The notes under the pieces were generated by a model, which was given only the letters and a program-made list of their open reading frames with translations, ran no database searches and was not told where the DNA came from. A stretch of DNA of 5,260 nt from CALALP01 sp041855735 (lineage in GTDB: Bacteria; Bacillota; Clostridia; Lachnospirales; Lachnospiraceae): positions 1 through 5,260 of the forward strand of contig JBHAEV010000186.1 of assembly GCA_041855735.1 (NCBI GenBank). Reading direction: 5' to 3'. How positions within the stretch are numbered: the stretch's first letter is position 1; each line of letters begins with the position of its first letter. Positions 1-5,260 of the stretch are shown piece after piece. Made by a program: the position numbers and the translations under genes.

Positions 1-207
1 CTCCCTGACTTTTTCAATAAAATCGAACCCGCTCTCATTGGACAGGTATAAATCCACAAATGCAATTTTTACCTCTTTTTCTTTGACGATTTTAAGCGCT
101 TCCTGCACCGTTTTGACCTGTATAAACTCCGTGTCCGGTCGATGCAGTTTTAATATATTTTCCAATCCTTGCCTTGCAATCGGATGATCATCCAACAGCA
201 TTATCAT
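1..207 (-). CDS. Response regulator, receiver domain (3' end outside window)
   Basis: This is the partner of the histidine kinase encoded just upstream: it should accept phosphate from it and, if it follows the usual HisKA_3 pairing, bind DNA through a C-terminal LuxR/NarL-type helix-turn-helix that lies beyond the left edge. The 69 visible residues form the first half of a REC domain. They begin MIMLLDDHP with the acidic pair Asp6-Asp7, and the phosphoacceptor is Asp52 in the motif FVDLYLSNESGFDF, which is followed by the usual small-residue/Gly turn. The Thr/Ser and Lys of the active site are not in view. The start at 207 is preferred because family members begin one or two residues before the LLxDDH strand and a GGGGTGA ribosome site precedes it by a good distance. 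An in-frame ATG at 240 would add 11 residues (MDAEDTDWGES) and also has a GGAG, but only 3 nt away. The gap to the kinase stop is 65 nt (32 nt with the longer start). Confidence 0.9.
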   Translation of the reverse strand, partial: MIMLLDDHPIARQGLENILKLHRPDTEFIQVKTVQEALKIVKEKEVKIAFVDLYLSNESGFDFIEKVRE

Positions 208-211
208 AGAT

Positions 212-218
212 TCACCCC
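212..218 (-). promoter_or_regulatory. Ribosome binding site deciding the response regulator start
   Basis: On the minus strand GGGGTGA precedes the ATG at 207; the G run ends 7 nt before it, and the GGTGA part also pairs with the 16S rRNA tail. The competing ATG at 240 has GGAG only 3 nt upstream, which is too close for good use. This favours the shorter protein, though both may be used. Confidence 0.5.
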
Positions 219-272
219 AATCTGTATCTTCCGCATCCATTCACTCCGTATTTTCTCGAAAAGATCTTTTTG

Positions 273-1883
273 TCAATCCGCAGGCATGGTCAGTTTCACC
301 CTGACACCCCCGGATTCCCTGTTTTCAAACACAATATAGCCTTTCACAAGATTCGCCATTCTTCTCATGTTTCGCAAACCGTTGCCGCCGGCTTGCGTCG
401 GCATGACTTGATTGTTCCCCATCCCCTTTCCGTCGTCCGTAATCATTACGACGATCCTTTTTTCATCGCTTTTTATTTCAACATGAATGTTCTTTGCTTC
501 CCCGTGTCTGAGCGCATTGTTCACCGATTCCGCACACACGCGATAGATGATGATCATCTTGGATGAGTGGATCAGATCGATTCCGTCACTGACATCGAGC
601 GTAATCTGAGCTCCGGTGTGTTTGCTCGCTTCCGACATATACAGCTCAAGCCGCCCGGTCAGACTCTCACCCGACTCGGACTCAAAGCGTTTTCCGTAGA
701 TGGTTTCCCGAAGTTCCTTCATGGTAAGCTTGGTGGAATCTTCCAACTCTTTGATCTTTGACTTCAATCGGGAAGTGTCCCATTCTTCCATGTAATACTG
801 CAATTCATTCAAACCTAAGGACAATCCGAACAGCTTCTGAATGGCCGTATCATGAATCTCATCCGCAATTCTCTGTTTCTCCTCCGTAGTGATATACTGT
901 TCAATATGTCGGTGCATATCCATATTCCGAAAAATCATCTCGATAATCTTGATGAAGAATTTTTCCTTTTCGGGCGAAGAACCTTTGCTTTGCTTTCGAA
1001 TCAAGACTCCGCATACTGCCAGTTCATCCCCGATCGGCATCAACTCGTAGATCGTATCCTTATAAATACAGGATGTATTGCCCTGCGAAGAATCCCAACC
1101 CTTTGAGGAAATGTACTGGAGAAAATGTGCAAAGGCATCCGGCTCCATTTTTCCTCCGTCCGCCTCCTCCACATCTCCCTCAATATCCAATTTCATCAAA
1201 ACAAGACCCCTTGGCGCTATTGTTCGCAGGCAAATCTCCACCAACAAACGAATCGTCTCCTCCGGATCTCTCATGGCAATAATATCAAATGTTTCGTATA
1301 TATTGGATAACTGCATAAGAGCATACTCGGTACGTTCGTTTTCGAACTGAATTCTCTTATTTAATTTTTCAAGCTCCGCCTTCTGTTTCTTCATCATGTC
1401 GGTATGAAGTTTTAAAATATAAAAACTTCCCAGAATCATGCTCACGCCGAGAACAATATTGGCTCGCAAGCGAATCGTATGCTCAATCTCCACACCTGCA
1501 AACATCGCACTGAGCAGGCACAAGACACTCGCAATGACAACAAAGAGCATGCCTCTTTTTAAATTCATCACAATGAGCAGACAACAGATGTAATACCAGA
1601 AATACGGGCTGGAAAAACCTCCGCTGATAAACACGAATATCCCATATGCAAACAACTCCAGGCTAAGAGTCAGCATCGTTGCTCTTCCGTTGTCTTCCAG
1701 CATCGTATACAGGCGATTTCCGAGAAAACACGCCACTCCCATCCCCAGAATCAGCCAATAGTTGATGAGCTTGGCTTCATTCAAAAAGTATTCCAATATA
1801 ATATAGATCAGTGATGTTACTACATATGTTACAATGCGAAAATTCTTGCATAATGTGATAAAACTGATTTCCTGCGTTTCCAT
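273..1883 (-). CDS. Membrane sensor histidine kinase, HisKA_3 / NarL-system type
   Basis: A 536 aa sensor kinase that autophosphorylates on His and passes phosphate to the response regulator encoded next. Hydrophobic segments at about residues 17-34, 41-57, 70-88, 92-108, 111-129 and 140-158 suggest six membrane helices with short loops and no large extracellular domain. A charged, probably coiled-coil stretch (about 161-195) leads into a region of about 195-325 that looks like a divergent GAF domain. The dimerization/phosphoacceptor helix holds RIADEIHDTAIQKLFGL with His344; Asp345 to Gln349 fits the DxxxQ phosphatase motif of this class. The ATPase domain has the N box (ESVNNALRH, Asn455/456), G1 box (DDGKGMG, 483-489) and G2 box (GGNGLRNMRRM, 499-509), all intact, so it should be active. 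The H-box region resembles LiaS/DesK-like kinases but assignment to either would be a guess. The ATG start has GGGAGTGA ending 3 nt ahead of it (GGGAG 6 nt ahead). Signal unknown. Confidence 0.93.
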   Translation of the reverse strand: METQEISFITLCKNFRIVTYVVTSLIYIILEYFLNEAKLINYWLILGMGVACFLGNRLYTMLEDNGRATMLTLSLELFAYGIFVFISGGFSSPYFWYYICCLLIVMNLKRGMLFVVIASVLCLLSAMFAGVEIEHTIRLRANIVLGVSMILGSFYILKLHTDMMKKQKAELEKLNKRIQFENERTEYALMQLSNIYETFDIIAMRDPEETIRLLVEICLRTIAPRGLVLMKLDIEGDVEEADGGKMEPDAFAHFLQYISSKGWDSSQGNTSCIYKDTIYELMPIGDELAVCGVLIRKQSKGSSPEKEKFFIKIIEMIFRNMDMHRHIEQYITTEEKQRIADEIHDTAIQKLFGLSLGLNELQYYMEEWDTSRLKSKIKELEDSTKLTMKELRETIYGKRFESESGESLTGRLELYMSEASKHTGAQITLDVSDGIDLIHSSKMIIIYRVCAESVNNALRHGEAKNIHVEIKSDEKRIVVMITDDGKGMGNNQVMPTQAGGNGLRNMRRMANLVKGYIVFENRESGGVRVKLTMPAD

Positions 1884-2032
1884 GAATCACTCCCGTATCC
1901 TGTACCGACAAAAAGTAACTGATTTAAAGATGATTCATCCCATCATCACTCTTCCATCCCCGATAGGCAAAACGGGTATGAGAATACATCACTTTTCTTG
2001 CAAAACAAACATAACCTTCCATTTACAGTAGT

Positions 2033-2041
2033 ATTCTAACA
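2033..2041 (-). promoter_or_regulatory. Candidate extended -10 promoter for the two-component operon
   Basis: Reading the minus strand there is TGT followed by TAGAAT, i.e. an extended -10 (TGn) with a hexamer matching 5 of 6 consensus positions. With a 17-nt spacer the -35 position (2056-2061) reads TTTATT, only 3 of 6, as is allowed for extended -10 promoters. Transcription would start near 2026 and give a leader of about 143 nt before the kinase ATG. The -35 region lies in one arm of the inverted repeat at 2055-2095. This is a by-eye match in AT-rich DNA, so it stays a candidate. Confidence 0.4.
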
Positions 2042-2054
2042 TAAAAAATGTGAT

Positions 2055-2095
2055 TAATAAACTTAAGATTCTCAATAATTAACTTAAGTTTATTA
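2055..2095. repeat. Perfect 13-bp inverted repeat: operator or weak terminator
   Basis: The arms TAATAAACTTAAG (2055-2067) and CTTAAGTTTATTA (2083-2095) are exact reverse complements around a 15-nt centre. Only 2 of 13 pairs per arm are G/C. The right arm contains the lipoprotein stop codon (2093-2095, with a second TAA directly after it) and a 10-bp palindrome AACTTAAGTT (2081-2090). In minus-strand RNA it would fold into a hairpin followed 6 nt later by six U residues (2048-2043), so it could be a poor terminator of the lipoprotein transcript. Because the left arm sits at the -35 position of the candidate kinase promoter, it could equally be an operator for a dimeric regulator. Confidence 0.75.
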
Positions 2096-2683
2096 TCTGA
2101 AAACGATATAGCTCTCTCCGACTCCCGTAACAATATCATAATCATCATGAACAATTTTGCCCTTGTCACTTTTCGCCGTCAAAATCTTCCCTTCGGTGGT
2201 GATTCGTGCGGCACCGTCAATGACGATGAGCTGTGCCTTGCCTTTCAATTGCGAAAGAACCTCTTCGTCAACAATGCCGGAATCCGCCGCGGTGTCCGCA
2301 TTGAGCAGCTTTATTTCCGTGAATTTCACGGAATCGTCCTGTGTGAACTTCGCATATTCCATCAGCACTGCGGGATCGGCATATTCATAAACCACTTTTC
2401 CCATGCCGTCCTTCAGCTCGGCTTCCAGCAGCTGAACTTTCTCCTCGCCCTTCTCCTCGTTGTAGCGATTCACCTCAGCCTGTACGAATTCCTTTAAGCC
2501 TTCCGAATGATAACTTGTTCCCTCCAATTCCATAAACAAAGCGCTTTGCAGTTTGCCGTCGCGTTTTACATAAATCCCGTTCTGTGTCGGTTCAAACTTA
2601 TGCGCAAATGCTCCGCAGGAAGTCATAAATGCCATCATTGCAACAATCCCGAATACCAAACTCCTTTTACGAGCTGTAACCAT
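2093..2683 (-). CDS. Small secreted lipoprotein of unknown function
   Basis: A membrane-anchored lipoprotein without a known function. It starts with a basic n-region (TARKRS), a hydrophobic stretch (LVFGIVAMMAF) and a lipobox MTSC, so the mature protein would begin at Cys23 (Cys25 from the longer start) and sit on the outer face of the membrane. The rest is soluble, mixed alpha/beta and acidic, with no catalytic motif I recognise. I recall similar lipoproteins, with a conserved start of the type FxPTxNxIYVxxDG (here FEPTQNGIYVKRDG), in Lachnospiraceae; this is from memory. I chose the ATG at 2683 because the AGAGG ribosome site lies 9 nt before it; the ATG at 2689 would add Met-Gly but has the site only 3 nt away. 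The gene has its own strong promoter after recO and ends in tandem TAA codons inside an inverted repeat. Met at the -3 position of the lipobox is less common than Leu but tolerated. Confidence 0.85.
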   Translation of the reverse strand: MVTARKRSLVFGIVAMMAFMTSCGAFAHKFEPTQNGIYVKRDGKLQSALFMELEGTSYHSEGLKEFVQAEVNRYNEEKGEEKVQLLEAELKDGMGKVVYEYADPAVLMEYAKFTQDDSVKFTEIKLLNADTAADSGIVDEEVLSQLKGKAQLIVIDGAARITTEGKILTAKSDKGKIVHDDYDIVTGVGESYIVFR

Positions 2684-2692
2684 CCCCATTAT

Positions 2693-2697
2693 CCTCT
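2693..2697 (-). promoter_or_regulatory. Ribosome binding site of the lipoprotein gene
   Basis: AGAGG on the minus strand stands 3 nt before the ATG at 2689 and 9 nt before the ATG at 2683. The second spacing is the more usual one, which is why the shorter start was preferred. Confidence 0.5.
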
Positions 2698-2767
2698 TTT
2701 CCCAATCAATGATCCGATATTCCCGTTAATGTACCATTTCATCATTGGTAATCATTACGGCACATAC

Positions 2768-2796
2768 ATTATATAGAGATTTGCGAACGTTTTCAA
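2768..2796 (-). promoter_or_regulatory. Near-consensus sigma-A promoter for the lipoprotein gene
   Basis: On the minus strand TTGAAA (2796-2791, 5 of 6 consensus) is followed by exactly 17 nt and then TATAAT (2773-2768, 6 of 6). Transcription should start around 2761, giving a leader of about 70-80 nt. The -35 box overlaps the recO TGA stop codon (2795-2793). It would allow the lipoprotein to be expressed independently of the peptidase-era-recO unit; no terminator hairpin is visible between recO and this gene, so read-through could add to it. Confidence 0.8.
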
Positions 2797-3443
2797 TAAC
2801 AAATCGTCTTCAAAATATCAAGAGCTTTTAAATTAATCCTTACATTCTTTTTAAAAATATAATCGACAATGCGGTCGAATTCCTCAAATACCTTTTCGGA
2901 AAGTGTGAATGTGTATAATTTTTCGATCGGAGCCCGAATGACATGCTCCCAGGTATACTTCACGCCGCTGCCGGCATCCGAGTCGGAAATATCTTCAAAA
3001 TCGCCGTTTTGCACCATCATTCGAAGTTCAAATACCCGCCGGATGAGTTTATTGTCCAGATTCGGATTCATCAGTGCCAGCATGGTAACATACAAAAGCT
3101 TCGGCGTATCCGGATCCGGGATATGCTCACGGGTATAATAATCCGCCAGTTCCAGAAAATAGCTTCCGAACAATGTTTTTTCGATATCCTTCGTGATTTC
3201 GTCAAAATAATTGATAATCTTTGCCGAATTCAGCAAGTTGGAATTTTTCCCCTCATAAATGCTGAATTTACCGTACAGAAATTCCCTGCTGACTCCCAAA
3301 AGATTGCTGTTTTGCTTTCTGGCACCCCTGGCAAAAACATTGATCTTGCCCCGTTCCAAAGTCAATATGGTTAAACGTCGATCATGATCAAGAACCGGCA
3401 TGCTTTTAATAATCATGCCGGTCAACTCTGTCGGTGAACTCAC
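2793..3443 (-). CDS. recO: DNA repair protein RecO, zinc-less form
   Basis: RecO binds single-stranded DNA and works with RecR in loading RecA onto SSB-coated DNA during recombinational repair of gaps. The N-terminal part (about residues 1-80) is the OB-fold, recognisable from TGMIIKSMPVLDHDRRLTIL and the ERGKINVFARGARKQNS stretch; the helical part follows with the family-like LELADYYTRE (97-106). The C-terminal half lacks the four-cysteine zinc site of many RecO proteins: the only cysteine in the protein is Cys215. At 216 aa it is shorter than the roughly 240-255 aa of E. coli and Bacillus RecO. The start is a GTG at 3443, supported by AAGGGG 5 nt upstream and by agreement with the usual RecO N-terminus. 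It follows era by 14 nt, the same order as in many Clostridia, and is probably co-transcribed with it. Confidence 0.93.
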   Translation of the reverse strand: MSSPTELTGMIIKSMPVLDHDRRLTILTLERGKINVFARGARKQNSNLLGVSREFLYGKFSIYEGKNSNLLNSAKIINYFDEITKDIEKTLFGSYFLELADYYTREHIPDPDTPKLLYVTMLALMNPNLDNKLIRRVFELRMMVQNGDFEDISDSDAGSGVKYTWEHVIRAPIEKLYTFTLSEKVFEEFDRIVDYIFKKNVRINLKALDILKTICY

Positions 3444-3448
3444 TTTTG

Positions 3449-3454
3449 CCCCTT
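3449..3454 (-). promoter_or_regulatory. Ribosome binding site supporting the recO GTG start
   Basis: AAGGGG on the minus strand ends 5 nt before the GTG at 3443 and lies in the 14-nt gap after the era stop codon. The next in-frame ATG (Met10, 3416) would remove the first beta strand of the OB-fold, so GTG is the likely start. Confidence 0.75.
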
Positions 3455-3457
3455 ACT

Positions 3458-4357
3458 TTAATCGGTAAACCCGAAATTTTTCATCTGAATGTCCGAATCT
3501 CTCCATTCCTTGCGAACTTTGACGAACAGTTTTAAATGGATTTTGGATTCTTCCATATTCTCCATATCTCTCCTTGCCGCCATGCCTATTCTTTTTATCA
3601 TACTGCCGCCGTTTCCGATGATGATTTTCTTATGCGCTTCTCTTTCGCATACAATATCCGCTTCGATTTCGATCAGACCGCCCCTCTTTCTCTCGTAGCG
3701 ATTGATTTCCACGGCGATTCCGTGCGGAATCTCATCCTTGAGAAAACGCAGCGCTTTTTCGCGAACGATTTCCGCCGCGATCTGACGTACCGGCTGATCG
3801 GTCACGACATCCTCATCATAATACATCGGTCCCTCCGGCAAATACTGAAACAGCACTTTCAATAATTCCTCGGTATTCTGTCTCTTCAATGCGCTGACGG
3901 GAACGATCTGAGCAAAATCACAGAACACGGAAAATCTCTCGATATCTTTTAAAATTTCGGCGCGCTCATTCAGGCGGTCCATCTTGTTGACGGCAAGCAC
4001 CACCGGCTTTTTCACCTGCGCAAGAATTTCCAGAATATGCTCTTCGCCCTTGCCGATTCTTTCCTTTGCCTCCACGAGCCACAGAATCACATCCACATCT
4101 TTCAGCGCATTGATTGCCACCTTGACCATATAATCTCCCAGCTTGTTCTTGGCCTTGTGTATGCCGGGCGTATCCAAAAATACAATCTGTCCTCTTTCAT
4201 CCGTATAGATCGTCTGAATCCGATTCCTGGTCGTTTGCGGCTTATCCGAAGTAATGGCGATTTTCTGCCCGATGAGTGTATTCATCAGTGTGGACTTTCC
4301 GACATTCGGACGTCCTACAAATGCGACAAAACCGGATTTTCTCTTTTCATTTTCCAT
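3458..4357 (-). CDS. era: GTPase Era, 16S rRNA / 30S assembly factor
   Basis: Era is an essential or near-essential GTPase that binds the 3' end of 16S rRNA and helps mature the 30S subunit. All hallmarks are present in 299 aa, the normal length: G1/P-loop GRPNVGKS (15-22), G2 in PQTTR (40-44), G3 DTPG (62-65), G4 NKMD (124-127) and G5 SAL (155-157), followed by a C-terminal KH domain with the GxxG loop G248-N249-G250-G251 in IIIGNGGSMIKRIG. The C-terminal end, FVKVRKEWRDSD followed by a short tail with FGF, is typical of the family. The ATG lies 2 nt after the stop codon of the upstream peptidase gene, and its ribosome site GGGGAG (4363-4368) is formed by the last codons of that gene with 5 nt spacing, which points to translational coupling. 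Confidence 0.98.
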   Translation of the reverse strand: MENEKRKSGFVAFVGRPNVGKSTLMNTLIGQKIAITSDKPQTTRNRIQTIYTDERGQIVFLDTPGIHKAKNKLGDYMVKVAINALKDVDVILWLVEAKERIGKGEEHILEILAQVKKPVVLAVNKMDRLNERAEILKDIERFSVFCDFAQIVPVSALKRQNTEELLKVLFQYLPEGPMYYDEDVVTDQPVRQIAAEIVREKALRFLKDEIPHGIAVEINRYERKRGGLIEIEADIVCEREAHKKIIIGNGGSMIKRIGMAARRDMENMEESKIHLKLFVKVRKEWRDSDIQMKNFGFTD

Positions 4358-4359
4358 AC

Positions 4360-5259
4360 TTACTCCCCGAACAGATTCTCGATGCTGTCAAATGCATCCG
4401 CTTCTTCCTTTATCATAACTTCATTTCCGACCACCGCGCGAAAAGCATCTTTCAAAACCGCATCGAGCATCGGATAAAAGGAGCGAATCTGTTCCGATGT
4501 CGCATCCAGTACCTCTTCTCTTTCCTGCTGCAGTTTTGCCTTTGACACTTTTTGGAGATACATGGAAAGTACGATCCCCGCCTTCATCGTCGGTGTCTTC
4601 GGAACATCCATCTGTGAAATCACACCGATCACGGACTTTCGCAACTCTCTCTCATCCAGATCCAGATGCTTTACATAATCCGCCGCACCTTCATATACTT
4701 TATAGGTATTTGTAATATTTGGATCCCGGTACGAGCTGAGTCCGAACACCCTGCTTCTGGTAAACACGGATGAGCATCCGTATGCTCCGCCTTTTTCACG
4801 AATGTTCTTCCACAGATAATCAAAATTCAACAGATTTTTCAAAATTTGCATGGCACCGTGATACTCAAAGCCGTGCTTTCCGAAGTCCCCGGTCAGACCG
4901 ACATAATTGACCTTGGAGGATGTTGCAAACGCCTCCGTGCCCGCTGTCCTCTTTTCCAGATCAAAGGCTTTCCTTTCTTCCGCCGTATCGCGAAATCCCT
5001 CGCAAAATCTGCCGATACCGCGATTCAGTTCCTCCAGACCTTCCCTTGTGGAAGTCACACAGATGAGCATCTCGTTTCGATTGAATATTCGCGAAGAGAA
5101 CTCCTCCAGTTTTTTTGTCACAGCGTCAATTCTTTCGTCAAAGTTGCGATACAAATCCTCAATGAATCGCAAATACCGGATTCCCGAGGTCGCGTCATTG
5201 AAATAACCGGATCTTGAAAATCCCGATGCCGCTCTGTTCAGGGCGACGGCAACACCGGA
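4360..5259 (-). CDS. M16C metallopeptidase, PreP-like, C-terminal part (5' end outside window)
   Basis: The visible 299 residues are the C-terminal end of a pitrilysin/insulinase-superfamily zinc peptidase of the PreP (presequence protease) branch, which degrades unstructured peptides inside a closed clam-shell chamber. The zinc-binding HxxEH is in the missing N-terminal half. Recognisable here are SGxxxxLNRAASGFSRSG at the right edge (visible residues 1-18), and IREKGGAYG followed by SRVFGLSSYRDPN, which matches the conserved R-x-x-GGAYG block of M16C enzymes; its Arg and Tyr (visible residues 154 and 160, codons near 4800 and 4782) contact substrate in the family. The frame is open to the edge, so a TTG at 5172 is an internal Leu codon, not a start. 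The whole enzyme in this branch is usually close to 970 aa, so about two thirds is missing. It leads directly into era. Confidence 0.92.
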   Translation of the reverse strand, partial: SGVAVALNRAASGFSRSGYFNDATSGIRYLRFIEDLYRNFDERIDAVTKKLEEFSSRIFNRNEMLICVTSTREGLEELNRGIGRFCEGFRDTAEERKAFDLEKRTAGTEAFATSSKVNYVGLTGDFGKHGFEYHGAMQILKNLLNFDYLWKNIREKGGAYGCSSVFTRSRVFGLSSYRDPNITNTYKVYEGAADYVKHLDLDERELRKSVIGVISQMDVPKTPTMKAGIVLSMYLQKVSKAKLQQEREEVLDATSEQIRSFYPMLDAVLKDAFRAVVGNEVMIKEEADAFDSIENLFGE

Positions 5260-5260
5260 G

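Noticed and set aside
259..270. A 12-bp palindrome AAAAGATCTTTT between the kinase and the response regulator.
   Set aside because: It is short, AT-rich and has no loop or following U-run. It could not form a useful hairpin and is likely chance.
1924..2022. A 32-codon minus-strand reading frame (starting MEGYVCFARK) in the leader of the kinase gene.
   Set aside because: A stop codon directly precedes the ATG, there is no ribosome binding site, and the ATG would be only a few nt from the candidate transcript start. Composition does not look clearly protein-like, so it is probably chance.
2722..2745. A small hairpin (TACCA pairing with TGGTA) in the lipoprotein leader.
   Set aside because: The stem is only 5 bp with a 9-nt loop and does not cover the ribosome site or precede a U-run.
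4037..4477. A 146-codon plus-strand open frame opposite era and the end of the peptidase gene, and similar plus-strand frames elsewhere (for example 2943-3374).
   Set aside because: They lie fully opposite well-supported minus-strand genes, lack ribosome sites and show no recognisable protein features; they are mirror frames of coding DNA.
5170..5172. TTG as a start codon giving a 270 aa peptidase-like protein.
   Set aside because: The frame stays open to the window edge and the upstream residues match the family, so this is an internal Leu codon of a longer gene.

Overview
The window looks like a chromosomal segment of a low-to-moderate GC Gram-positive bacterium, most likely a Clostridia member of the Lachnospiraceae type. 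This rests on the gene order (PreP-like M16C peptidase, era, recO, small lipoprotein), on strong GGAG/GGGG-type ribosome binding sites, and on a RecO without zinc-binding cysteines whose sequence resembles Lachnospiraceae RecO proteins. The taxonomic call is inference; no marker RNA gene is present. All genes lie on the minus strand, so transcription runs from high to low coordinates.

Right part (5260 to 2793): the 3' end of an M16C (presequence-protease-like) metallopeptidase gene enters from the right edge, followed after 2 nt by era (ribosome-assembly GTPase) and after another 14 nt by recO (recombinational repair, GTG start). The tight spacing and Shine-Dalgarno sites suggest one transcriptional unit.

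Middle (2792 to 1884): a near-consensus sigma-A promoter overlaps the recO stop codon and drives a gene for a 196-198 aa secreted lipoprotein of unknown function. Its stop codon lies inside a 13-bp perfect, AT-rich inverted repeat. A 209-bp intergenic region follows. It holds a possible extended -10 promoter and a long leader, and I see no convincing gene in it.

Left part (1883 to 1): a two-component system. A 536 aa membrane sensor histidine kinase (HisKA_3 type, about six membrane helices, GAF-like linker) is followed by the start of its response regulator, whose receiver domain runs off the left edge. The kinase presumably phosphorylates this regulator at Asp52; the signal and the regulon cannot be told from the window.

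The gene content is mostly ordinary. The points worth a second look are the inverted repeat that lies between lipoprotein stop and kinase promoter, the zinc-less RecO, and the unexplained lipoprotein next to a sensor kinase of unknown signal. I found no mobile element, CRISPR array, tRNA or rRNA.
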